Part shown: piece by piece, positions 43,162 to 54,709 of the stretch | Layout of the letters: each line of letters begins with the position of its first letter | Numbering within the stretch: the stretch's first letter is position 1 | Source of the DNA: Ceratopteris richardii | Taxonomy: Eukaryota > Streptophyta > Polypodiopsida > Polypodiales > Pteridaceae | Direction: 5' to 3' | NCBI GenBank assembly: GCA_020310875.1 | Contig: CM035430.1 | Coordinates: forward strand, 102,612,431-102,676,430 | DNA length: 64,000 bases | Translations under genes and position numbers: made by a program | The notes under the pieces: generated by a model | Seen by the model: only the letters and a program-made list of their open reading frames with translations | Database searches by the model: none | Told to the model about the DNA's origin: nothing

Positions 43162-43953
43162 TGTTGGAGAATTCCTCTCCTAATCGCAGCGGAAAGTGTA
43201 GAAGACCTTCTCAGGATGAAGAGTCTTGCAAACAGCAGAACCTTCAAATGAAAACTGGTACCAACTGAAATATCCAATGAACTTGAAACTTTGGTCACTC
43301 AAACTAGACACCTAGAGCTTTCAAATGAGATATCAAACACTTAATTTGGAGTAGATTTGAGTTGTCAACTATTTGATTCAAAACAGACTACCTGTCCACT
43401 CAGTTAGGCTGAAAACTGGACTTCACTAAAACCTAAATAACTCAGAGAGCATAAAGAATTTCATAAAACTGTTCTAGACAGAGGAAGTACTCAAGATAAG
43501 CTTTCCAACGAATGTTTGAACACTAAATTTGGATACATATGTTGAGAGATATGACTCTCATAAGTAGACTACCCAAAAATGGGTGTGCGGCTGGACACAC
43601 TCTATGAGAGTGAACTGAACGAAATGACTCAAACCAAATGAAGTAGATACAAGGGGGCTTCCACGCCTTCTTCCTCTCTTCTTGAGTGTCCTCCCTTGCT
43701 TCTTTTATAGCCAAGTGACCAAAAACTCTCATGATGAGTTTGAGAGCTCTTCTCCATCATTTCTCCACTACTTTGGACAGCCACTCCTCTTACAATTCAG
43801 ATTTTGGATTTGATTCTCTTTTGAATGATTCTCTTTTGGCCTCCACTACTTGCTGAAGTAAATGCTTCTATTTTTCATTTTTGTATTTTCCTTCTACTTG
43901 AAGAAAATCCTTTTTGCAAAAATATATACGAGCTTACTTCTTTATTTTTAACA
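43162..43953 (-). repeat. 3' LTR of element Q
   Basis: On the plus strand it runs TGTTGGAGAATTCC to TATTTTTAACA. A TATA box (GGCTATAAAAGAAGC on the minus strand) lies at about 43697-43711. The polypurine tract (GCTTGAGGGGGAG on the minus strand) is at 43954-43966. Confidence 0.93.
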
Positions 43954-44766
43954 CTCCCCCTCAAGCTCACATGTGAGCTTGCACCTTCAACCATATCTTG
44001 TAAGTTGATGTCGTCCTTGAACCTCTTGAGCTTAGAAGCATCGAGGGACTTTGTAAGCATGTCTGCAACCTGGTCATTAATTCCAATGAACTTTATATCC
44101 ACATCCTTGCTCAAAACTTTTTCTCGAACATAATGATAATGCACTTCTATGTGCTTGCTTCGTGCATGAAACATTGGATTGTTTGTCAAGTGAATGCTTG
44201 ACATGTTGTCACCATAAATTGGAATGGTCTCCACCTGCACATCAAGATCAGCCAAGACCTTCTTAATCCACATAGCTTCACAAGTTGCAAAGGCTAAACC
44301 TCTATATTCAGCTTCTGTAGATGATAGTGCAACAGTAGGTTGCTTCTTTGAGCTCCATGTGATAGGTTTGCTACCTATCATGAACACATAACCTGAAGTG
44401 GATCTTCTATCCTCCTTGGAACCAGCCCAATCAGCATCACTGAAGCCCTTTACCTTCAATTCTTCATCATATCTATAAAACAATGCATGATTGACAGTGT
44501 GCTTCATATATCTTAGCACTCGTTTGGCTGAATTTAAATGTTCACTTGTTGGAGCTTGCATAAATTGAGAAAGAACTCCAACAATATAACACAAATCTAC
44601 TCTTGTGATCGTAGCATAGATCAATGAACCTATAATACTCCTGTATGTAGTTACATCATGTAACTTCTCTCCATCATTTGAGCATAGCTTCACATTTGTG
44701 TCCATAGGTTGAGTGAGTGGTTTGCATTCACTCATTCCAAATCTGAAAAGAACATCCAATAGGTAC
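43954..44766 (-). pseudogene. Element Q end of reverse transcriptase and RNase H
   Basis: On the minus strand this carries LLDVLFRFGMSECKPLTQPM, YRSIIGSLIYATITR and GVLSQFM. RNase H follows with GFSDADWAGSKEDRRSTSGY, ALSSTEAEYRGLAFATCEA, GDNMSSIHL and HARSKHIEVHYHYVREKV. It is the downstream part of the polyprotein, separated from the rest by the insertion of T. Confidence 0.9.
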
Positions 44767-45260
44767 TGTTGCAGAAGGGATTGGCCTCCCTGCAATAGTG
44801 AAGAGAGAGAAGCGCAGAGAGAACGTACGTCGTCTTAGCTACAAAGAACAGAAAACTAACTAAAACACCCAGACAACATCACACAAGAGCCTTCGCCATA
44901 GATCAGAGAGACAACACAGTAAATAGCGAGAGAGAACACGAACGTCGCCAAGCTATTTTGGGAGGAACGCCTCCATGTAACAGAGAGAGCAGGAGAGAGA
45001 TACGTGTCGCCATAGTTGCTTGATCAAGAGCCACACACTACAGCAGATATGCGCATAAATAAAAGAAGAAACCCTAAGAACATAGAAACAAGGGAGCAAG
45101 AAAACGTCTGAGGCCATGGGTGGCGACGAAAATCAGAGAGTCTCCTTTTTTCATTAACCAAATGCTCTATTTATATAAAAAGATGTGGCCTTTAAAAGCT
45201 CTTCCCACTCAAGTCTTCTCCCAACTCTTCAAATAAACCTTAGTACAAAATTATGCCTTT

Positions 45261-46367
45261 TGATGGAGAGTGTTAATCTCCAAAAGAACAACCTACTCTT
45301 GTGATTAGAGCACCTCTATACCAAGAGTAAGTCAAAAACTTCACAACTCAAAAATTCTGCTGCACAGTTTCTTCAAATTAATCTATCAAACACGAAAAGT
45401 TTTTATGAAACTTTGTATGGAGTGTCGCCTAGAGATTGCGCACCTCCTTCAAGTTAAAGTTCTTCAAAAGGTTTAGTATAACTTGAGAAATCACCTTCAC
45501 AAGTTACCTATGTGTGAAACTGTCATTCTGAACAGTCTATTTTACACCTGCAACTTCTAAGACTTGGTTCTCCTTGAATAGAACCCGTTTAAGCAAACGC
45601 TTCTGGTTACAAGTAGCTTATCTTCTAACTTAAAGATTAAGCCCTCACTCATGCAAAACTTTAAAGTATGCACTGAGAAATGATCAAAACATTGATCACC
45701 GAAAATGCGTCTGTTTCAGTAAACTTTGAACACTCAACACATATGAATGTTCCTACTGACAATTCTCGGTTTCTGTTTACAATTAAACTCTGAAACTTAA
45801 GCTATAGATTGATTAACTATAGACTTAGATATCCTCAAAAGGATTTCACAAATCATCTATCACAGATGAAAAACACACAGAAATTTCGGCGCAATATTTC
45901 TTCGATTACTCAGAAAGTTACAGTTGAGCGATGAGAGGAAAACTCAACTAACTTCTCATTCTCTCTTATTGTCTCTCATTCTATCATCTATGCCTCTCAT
46001 ACTTTCTCTCTTCTTTTCATCTCTTTCCTCTTTTCTCTTCTCTCTACGCGCCTCGACATTTTCCAGGTATTTATAGATAAATTTGTACAAGCTTATAACG
46101 CGGACTATACTACTGTACATATGTGTACAATTTTTTCCGGTTTTCTTCCATGCTCCAAAATTTGTTCTTTTCTTCCTCCTTTTATCTTTCAACTCTTCAT
46201 GAACTGAAAACTGTAAAAGTGATCATTTCCGGTAACATTCCGGTGACTTTACTGTGACCTTCCGGTACTGTTCCGGTGACCTTCCGGTGATCTTCCGGTG
46301 ACCGAAATTTTTGCTGAAGTTTCTGCGGACTTAAAGACCTTCAATTGTTGATTGTCTTGCACCAACA
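45261..46367 (-). repeat. 3' LTR of R2, with an 11-base tandem array
   Basis: Read on the minus strand it starts TGTTGGTGCAAGAC and ends CTCTCCATCA. A TATA box (TATAAATACC on the minus strand) lies near 46065-46080. A run of seven 11-base units close to TTCCGGTGACC sits at 46227-46303, upstream of the TATA box in the element's direction. A CT-rich tract at about 45957-46045 lies in the transcribed part. R1's LTR has no such 11-base array. Confidence 0.92.
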
Positions 46368-46375
46368 GCTCCCCC

Positions 46376-49300
46376 TCAATCATCAATTGAGATTTTCTCT
46401 GTCTTCTTTATTCCTGCCATATCTTTAAACCTTTGTAACTTTGGTCCATCCAAACTTTTTGTAAACATATCAGCTATCTGATCTTTTGTTGAAGTATGGA
46501 TTACTTCAATCTCTTTATCCATCACCTTCTCTCTTAGAAAGTGATACTGAATCTCAATGTGTTTAGTCCTGGCATGAAAAACAGGATTAGCAGCTAAATA
46601 TAATGAACTCATATTATCTCCAAATATAATTGGTGTCCTCTGTATAGTGTCAAAATTCTTCATTAAAGTCTTTAGCCAAATCACTTCCTTTGCGGCTTCA
46701 ACCATGCCTTTGTACTCAGCTTCGGTAGAAGACAAAGCAACTGTATGTTGCTTCTTGGAACACCATGAGATTAGCTTATCTCCCACATAACACATGTATC
46801 CATAGGTTGACCTTCTGTCATCTGGATTACCTGCCCAATCTTCATCACTGTATATTTTGATATTTGTATCTGATGTAAAACCATAATACAAACCTTCTTT
46901 GAGTGTACCCTTAATGTACCTCAACACCCTTTGTCCTGCAATCCAATGTTCTTTCCTTGGACAGTGCATGAATTGAGACAATACTCCTACTGCATATGAT
47001 AAATCAGGTCTGGTTAAAGTAGCATAGATAAGACTACCAACCAAACTCTGATATTGTCTCACATCCTTAAATTCTTCACCTCCAAACTTACTCAATTTGT
47101 GATTCACCTCCATTGGAGTAGGTGCTATCCGGCAATCATTCATTTTAAATTTGATTAACAAGTTCTTCAAATATCTTTCTTGGGTCACGAATACTCCATG
47201 TTGAGTATATGTGATCTCCATACCCAAGAAGTATGACAAGTCTCCCAAGTCACTTATCTTGAACTCCTTTTCCATTTGCTTCTTGAGTCTTTGTATACCT
47301 GACTCATCTGTTCCTGTAAGAATTATATCATCAACATATATGCACATGTATATGAAACCTTTATCACTTGCTTTTATAAGCAGACTACTATCTGCTTCAG
47401 ACACCTGAAAACCAAGTTCTTTCAAGAACTTTACAAGTCTAAAGTTCCACGCTCTTGGGGCCTGCTTCAAGCCATACAAAGCTCTCTTGAGCTTGCACAC
47501 ATGATCTGGATACCTTTTATCTCTGAACCCTTGAGGTTGCTCCATGAACACATCATCTGAAATATAACCATTCAGAAAAGCATTTTTCACATCTAACTGA
47601 CATAACTTCCAACCTTTACTCGCAGCAACAGCTATGAGTGTTCTGATGGTTGTCATTTTTGCTACTGGACTATAAGTCTCATCATAATCAACTCCATATG
47701 TTTGAGCAAACCCTTTGACAACAAGTCTAGCTTTGTATCTAGACACACTTCCATCTGCAAATCTTTTGGTCTTGTAGACCCACTTGCATCCAATAATCTT
47801 CTGGCTATTTGGTTTAGGAACTAAATCCCATGTTTGATTTTCCACCAATGCATCATGTTCTTCTTGCATAGCTTTCTCCCATTTTTCCTTACCTTTTGCC
47901 TCTTCGTATGTAGAAGGGTCTTCATCTGCTTTCACTATGTAAGCATAATCTTTCGTAGCCAAAAATGAAGTATCATAACTGTACCTTGTAGGTTGCCATC
48001 TATTTCTTGATGACCTTCTGAGTTCTCCAGTCCTTGAGGTTTCTGGTTCTTCACACTCAGGATCAAATCTTGATCTTTCTTCAACTTCTTCCTGCACTTC
48101 ATAATTTTCTTCTTCATCAATTATTTGAACCTTTGATTTACCTTTCTTTTGACTCACTTCTTCTTCATCACCTGTATTGATATTAACTGTTCCTGCATAC
48201 CAAGAACTTTGCTCATCAAACGTAACATCTTTCGAAACCAGAAAATGTTTTGTGGATGGATTCCACAACCTGTATCCCATCTGTCTGTCATCATAACCAA
48301 TGAAAACATATTTTTCAGCTTTAGGTTCCAATTTGTGTCTTAATTGTGATGGCACATATGCATATGCCACACATCCAAATACTCTGCAATGATCCAAGGT
48401 AGGTCTCTTACCCCACCAGGCTTCATATGGTGTCATACCCTGCAGGGCTTTACATGGTAACCTATTGACCAAATAAGTAGCTGTATTTACAGCTTCAGCC
48501 CACAAATAATTAGGGCAATTTTTCTCATTCATCATGGACCTTGCAAACTCAACAAGAGTCCTATTCCTTCTTTCTGCTACACCATTTTGTTGAGGAGAGT
48601 ATCTGCAAGTAACTTCCCTTTTTATACCTGCATTCCATAAGTAATCATTGAATTCGTTGGAGAAATACTCTCCCCCTCCATCTGATCTTAGTCTCTTCAA
48701 CTTATGACCTGTAGTTCTTTCTGCATACGCATGATAATGTTTGAATGTATTGAATACTTCTGACTTATCCTTGATCACATAAATAGTGATCCATCTAGTA
48801 GCATCATCAACATAAATCACATAATATCTTGACCCATTTATACTGAAATCCTTTGATGGTCCCCACACATCTGTGTGTATCAACTCAAGCTTCTCTGAGT
48901 GCATAAAACCATGCTTGGAATAAGAATTCTTATGAGCTTTACCTAATTGACATGCCTCACATTTGTATGTCATATGTTGACCTGCAACATTAGGCAATCC
49001 AAGCACTGAACCATTGTTAATCATATCTTTAATACCTCTTTCATTGAAATGTCCAAGCCTCTTGTGCCAAAGATCTAACTCAGAAATTTTATGTCCTTCA
49101 TATGTAAACATGGCCTGACCAATGTTTCCTTGAATCTTCAGTGTAAACAGTCTTCCTTCTTTCTTTCCTGAAACAATCTGTTTATACCCTTGACTGGGAT
49201 CTTCCACATATACTCCTTCATTAGTGAATCTTACTTCATATCCCTTTTCAACAATTTGTCCTACACTCATCAAATTCTTAGGAATTGTAGGAACATACAG

Positions 49301-50540
49301 AACCTTACCCAATAAGGTACTACCGTCTTTGGCTTTCACTGATCCAATCGACTTCACTTTATGCTTAGTGTTGTCACCTGTTTGAACAACATGATTAGAA
49401 ACTTTATTCTCCAAATCAGTCATCAGTGATATGTTTCCACTCAGGTGATTGCTACATCCTGAGTCAATGTAGAAGACTCTTTGATCTTCACTCTGCCTTT
49501 CACAAGTAGCATTCAATATCAATGTTGAATCCTCCTTCTGTTCTGAAGCGTAATTGTAGTAGGTATTGTTATATTGTTGACTGGAATCCTCTACCTGCAT
49601 TTCTTCCAAAGTAACTCCTACCACCTCTGCCTCTGAAATTTCCTCTTTGATTTCTGCCACCTCTTCCTCTTGCATTGTAACTTTGACTATATCCATTATT
49701 ACTTTGAGTATTGTGCCAACAATCATTAGCTAAATGATTTGTCTTACCACAAATCCAGCAAGCTTTGCCTCCATCTTTGTTGTTTCTGCCTCTTCCTCTA
49801 CCTTTGCCACCTCCTCTTCCTCTTAGGAAGTTGGCTTGGCTAGTTGTTCCTTCATCTTCATTTGCTTGTTGCTTTCCTTTGCTATTCTTCTTTTTATCTT
49901 TTGAGTACATTGCATGACCTGCACTCTTGTCACCATCTCCTTTAACATCATTCTCAAATGTTAGCATATGACCTAGCAACTGATTTAAATCTGGAGTGAA
50001 ATGATCAAGTGATAACTCTGTAGACAAAATAAACGGCTTCCATTTGTCATCACCTCTTAAGCCTGTAAGAATTTGCCTTACGAGTTTATCCTCCTCAATG
50101 TCTTCATCAATGGCTCCTAATGCATCTGCAATGTCTTTCATCCTTGTCACATAGTCTGAAATGGACTGAGAAGCCTTCTTCTTGAAGGTTGTAAACTCTG
50201 CCCATAAGGATGCCTTCCTTGACTTAGTAGTATTCTGGAAATGCTCCTCCAAAGCATTCCAAATGTCAGTTGCACTTTCAAGACCTCGAATATGAGGTAA
50301 CAAGTAATCATTGACTGCCATATAGATAATGCTCCTAGCTTGAGCATCTTTCTTCATCCAGTTTTTCAAATCTGCTAACTCTTCCCTAGTCGGAACACTA
50401 GGATCTCTGAACTGTGGCTTTTCTTCTTCTCCTGTGATATAAGCTATCAAATCTTTGCTCATAAGATGAGCTTCCATCCTCATTGACCACGCAGGATAGT
50501 TTTCTCTATCCAGTTTCTCTATCTGTAGAGAATCTCCCAT
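46376..50540 (-). pseudogene. R2 Ty1/copia gag-pol region
   Basis: It starts at 50540 with LQIEKLDRENYPAWSMRM, as in R1. Gag is followed by RGRG-rich stretches and the knuckle CWICGKTNHLANDC, protease FYIDSGCSNHL, ELDLWHKRLGHFNERGIKDM, integrase with HTDVWGP and PQQNGVAERRNR, reverse transcriptase with YVDDIILTG, and RNase H with ALSSTEAEYKGMVEAAKEV. Similarity to R1 is very high along the whole length. It is nearly whole, with about one break. Confidence 0.92.
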
Positions 50541-50762
50541 CTTGTGTCCACCTGTGTATTGAAATCTTCAAGCTTTACAAACAATATATGTACCTTTACT
50601 TCAAATTAGACTCCGTTTGTCTTTCTTGATGTCGTATGGTCTCCTCTTCAAGCTTTGCTTTCAAACTTTCACCTTTTAGTTCTTCAGTTGTTGAATTCTT
50701 TGTAACCGCAGCAATCGGGCTCCTCCTTTCTTTGATTTTGATGTCTCCTGCTCTGATACCAC

Positions 50763-51878
50763 TGATGGAGAGTGTTAATCTCCAAAAGAACAACCTACTC
50801 TTGTGATTAGAGCACCTCTATACCAAGAGTAAGTCAAAAACTTCACAACTCAAAAATTCTGCTGCACAGTTTCTTCAAATTAATCTATCAAACACGAAAA
50901 GTTTTTATGAAACTTTGTATGGAGTGTCGCCTAGAGATTGCGCACCTCCTTCAAGTTAAAGTTCTTCAAAAGGTTTAGTATAACTTGAGAAATCACCTTC
51001 ACAAGTTACCTATGTCTGAAACTGTCATTCTGAACAGTCTATTTTACACCTGCAACTTCTAAGACTTGGTTCTCCTTGAATAGAACCCGTTTAAGCAAAC
51101 GCTTCTGGTTACAAGTAGCTTATCTTCTAACTTAAAGATTAAGCCCTCACTCATGCAAAACTTTAAAGTATGCACTGAGAAATGATCAAAACATTGATCA
51201 CCGAAAATGCGTCTGTTTCAGTAAACTTTGAACACTCAACACATATGAATGTTCCTACTGACAATTCTCGGTTTTTGTTTACAATTAAACTCTGAAACTT
51301 AAGCTATAGATTGATTAACTATAGACTTAGATATCCTCAAAAGGATTTCACAAATCATCTATCACAGATGAAAAACACACAGAAATTTCGGCGCAATATT
51401 TCTTCGATTACTCAGAAAGTTACAGTTGAGCGATGAGAGGAAAACTCAACTAACTTCTCATTCTCTCTTATTGTCTCTCATTCTATCATCTATGCCTCTC
51501 ATACTTTCTCTCTTCTTTTCATCTCTTTCCTCTTTTCTCTTCTCTCTACGCGCCTCGACATTTTCCAGGTATTTATAGATAAATTTGTACAAGCTTATAA
51601 CGCGGACTATACTACTGTACATATGTGTACAATTTTTTCCGGTTTTCTTCCATGCTCCAAAATTTGTTCTTTTCTTCCTCCTTTTATCTTTCAACTCTTC
51701 ATGAACTGAAAACTGTAAAAGTGATCATTTCCGGTAACATTCTGGTGACTTTACTGTGACCTTCCGGTATTGTTCCGGTGACCTTCCGGTGATCTTCCGG
51801 TGACCTTTTTTAAAGAAATTTTTGCTGAAGTTTCTGCGGACTTAAAGACCTTCAATTGTTGATTGTCTTGCACCAACA
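50763..51878 (-). repeat. 5' LTR of R2
   Basis: 1116 bases, nearly identical to the 3' LTR, with the 11-base array at about 51729-51805. The short leader (50541-50746) and the primer site separate it from gag. Its outer edge is followed by CCTTT and the last four bases of the T LTR. Confidence 0.92.
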
Positions 51879-51887
51879 CCTTTAACA

Positions 51888-54211
51888 CTGGCACGCACGG
51901 TGGACTTGAACTTCCACATCCCTTGGTAAGTGATACCCCCTTACAAGATGAAAATTACATGGGAACCATTTATAGGTTGGGAACCTTTATAAAACATGTC
52001 ATTCACCTAATCTTGAAGAGTGTTTCAATCCGTGAGCCTCCACACATGAAGATATGTATCCCATATCCGACATCATCCATCACTCAGAACATACAACAAA
52101 GAAAATCAGTGAAATGCTTCTGCCGAATCGAGCTACCTCACATTCACTATCTACATGGAGTGTTTCTGCCGACTTAACGCTACCTCACACTCGCTCATTA
52201 CCAAAAACAACACAAAGGAGTGCTTCTGCCGACTTAACGCTACCTCGCACGCACATCATACTTCCTCATTCAGACTGATCATATTTCATGCAACAAGCCA
52301 AAATATAGGATACTAATTTTCATGTGATAGGGTTTCCATAACTCATGCCCGAGGATACCAATTCCATCACACTCACCAAGATTAAATACATCAAGAATAT
52401 CAATTCAAGCCTTCACATCAAGGCCAACACAAATCCAACCAAAGTCTAAAGATAAGAACCCAAACCATATACAATCCTCATATACATTTTCTAATGCCAA
52501 AGTGGTAGCATCGTTCTTGGAATAGAATAGTCCAATGTCATAGCAACCTCTCAATCCAAAGTTGTATGTGCACACACAATTATGCTCTACCCTTATGAAC
52601 AATACTTGCAAACCAAAGTGCATGGTTAGACCATGGTATGAAATGCAAATAAAGCTCATAACATGTCCAAAACCATAAGCAATGTAAGAGGCAAAGCGAA
52701 GTGCCTGGAACTCAATCCAAGGTTCACAACTACCACTCACATAACCCATGATCTTGCCCTCCTATATGCATAAATGAAATGAAATTATAATAAAGAACAC
52801 AATGAAATGTGTCAAATGTAAGGCGCATATAAGATAATTGTTGAAAAGATCAATGGTTCCACTAGCTTCAGGTTGCTTCATGCCGAACACCATCTTGACA
52901 ACATTACTTTCAAACATTAAGGGCCTCCATCAAATACACACGCTGAATTCCATGAAAAATGCAAGCTAACTTTGAATTCATCTTTTAGAACCCGTAAAAG
53001 TAAAGTGAATGTTGTCAACATAAAGAATAAAAAATGCCAAACATATCACAAAAGAAAGGAGGAGGAACATCTCTGCAAGTGGATACATACATCACGTATC
53101 GATCATTATGCCCAAGAATTCATAACATGCTAATATGGAACCAATAGTACCCCCAACAACATCATACGCATGGCACGATTCGAAAGCACAACTCATATAC
53201 TATAATACTCAAGAGGAGGAGGGAAAGCAATCATACAGGAGGTTCATGAAACGGTCAAATAAAACATATATGTCACATGACAAGAAATAATGACATCTAT
53301 CTCAAATAAATATATAAAAATAACCGCAACAAGTTTGCAAAACTTACATGCACAAATAGTAGCCTATACCTCAATGTTCCATGTTCAAGTAACATGCCAC
53401 GCAAGGTGCAGAAAATGCAAACGTCACATGCGAAGGGCACTAAAAATGGAGCACATAAACAAGATACCCTCCATAATACATATGTGTGCATATTGCGGAA
53501 ACCACGGGAGTCTTGGAAGGCTAATGTAGTCACATATATGGGTAGCAAGAAGGAACAGACACAACCTGAATCAATCCAAATAAATCTGCACACTCCAAAT
53601 CTGGATTAAACCATAAAAGGAACGACCCATCTGACCATTTACGACTGTTGCAGTGGCGCACCATACAGGGAATTGAAAGGTGTGCAGTCAATTGTGTTAT
53701 GTGTAATGTATATTAGCAGAAAGAAAAGTGCAATAGTATGATACGACGTTGCTCCGCAGAGCCAAATGCCCTCCACCATTGGCGCATGCATCGGAATAGA
53801 AGACCATTGAGAACCATACTATTTGCAAGGACAACTACATATGATAGTAAATCGCACAGCAGTAGTGCCCTTGTGAAGCAAAGTACACAACAATCATTGC
53901 GCTCAAGGCTATGGCCATTCGCAATTGATCGGCTCGAACTAATCGGAGCTTTTCATATGTTTACGTGGCGTCCGACAAGCAAGATCGACATTATTGATGG
54001 ACACATATCGAGCAGACGGACCGATACGAAGCTTGCGGCATTTGCATGGACTAAACATTGCTGGCCAGCAGAACGCTAGAAAGAACGTCGAGCTGAATGT
54101 CATCAAACTTCAAAGTTCGATGCTTCACCGTTCCCATGCTCAAGCAGTCACCTTGGGTTAGGGAGCACAACCGGTAGAGCTATAGGAGGGTAGTCCGTAG
54201 ACGGCGCCAAG
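51888..54211 (-). other. Non-coding interior of element T
   Basis: About 2.3 kb without recognisable gag or pol. Small frames on both strands (for example 52405-52749, 53738-54079) have no similarity I know and look like chance. About 52113-52250 holds three imperfect copies of a 50-60 base unit containing CTTCTGCCGACTTAACGCTACCTC. The 54194-54209 end holds the primer-type site. Confidence 0.7.
52113..52250 (+). repeat. Three imperfect direct repeats inside element T
   Basis: The phrase TTCTGCCGA(A/C)T..A(A/G)CTACCTC(A/G)CA recurs three times, 50-60 bases apart. It may be an RNA structural or packaging region of the element; this is a guess. Confidence 0.6.
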
Positions 54212-54709
54212 TGTTGCAGAAGGGACTGGCCTCCCTGCAACAGTGAAGAGAGAGAAGCGCAGAGAGAACGTACGTCGTCTTAGCTACAAAGAACAGAAAA
54301 CTAACTAAAACACCCAGACAACATCACACAAGAGCCTTCGCCATAGATCAGAGAGACAACACAGTAAATAGCGAGAGAGAACACGAACGTCGCCAAGCTA
54401 TTTTGGGAGGAACGCCTCCATGTAACAGAGAGAGCAGGAGAGAGATACGTGTCGCCATAGTTGCTCGATCAAGAGCCACACACTACAGCAGATATGCGCA
54501 TAAATAAAAGAAGAAACCCTAAGAACATAGAAACAAGGGAGCAAGAAAACGTCTGAGGCCATGGGTGGCGACGAAAATCAGAGAGTCTCCTTTTTTCATT
54601 AACCAAATGCTCTATTTATATAAAAAGATGTGGCCTTTAAAAGCTCTTCCCACTCAAGTCTTCTCCCAACTCTTCAAATAAACCTTAGTACAAAATTATG
54701 CCTTTAACA
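54212..54709 (-). repeat. 5' LTR of element T
   Basis: On the plus strand it runs TGTTGCAGAAGGGACTGG to GCCTTTAACA, 498 bases. A GAGAGAGAAGCGCAGAGAG block lies near its left end and the TATA box near 54612-54626. It differs from the other T LTR at three positions. Confidence 0.93.

Larger units (their letters stand above)
45261..51878 (-). mobile_element. Element R2: Ty1/copia retrotransposon inside the LTR of T
   Basis: It is 6618 bases long with LTRs of 1107 and 1116 bases. The target duplication CCTTT occurs at 45256-45260 and 51879-51883, inside the T LTR. It has an initiator tRNA-Met primer site at 50747-50761 (minus strand) and a polypurine tract next to 46367. It is the same family as R1 by protein and LTR layout. 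The LTRs differ by about four bases and one short length change, so it is recent. It looks nearly whole, with about one break. Confidence 0.93.
44767..54709 (-). mobile_element. Element T: non-coding LTR element (LARD-like), carrying R2
   Basis: Two 498-base LTRs (44767-45260 plus 51884-51887, split by R2; and 54212-54709) enclose a 2.3 kb interior without protein similarity. GTAC flanks both sides. On the minus strand a primer-type site TGGCGCCGTCTACGGA sits at 54194-54209, and a TATA box (TTTTTATATAAATAG) lies in each LTR, giving the direction. The LTRs differ at three positions. Such LTR elements with long non-coding interiors depend on proteins of other elements. The 10 kb span is mostly R2. 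Confidence 0.85.

Noticed and set aside
45956-46192. A 78-codon Lys/Arg-rich minus-strand frame, repeated at 51458-51694
   Set aside because: It is the purine-rich part of the R2 LTR. Its composition explains the basic residues.
53738-54079. A 113-codon plus-strand frame inside element T as a gene
   Set aside because: No similarity to known proteins, no supporting context, and opposite strand to the element's promoter.
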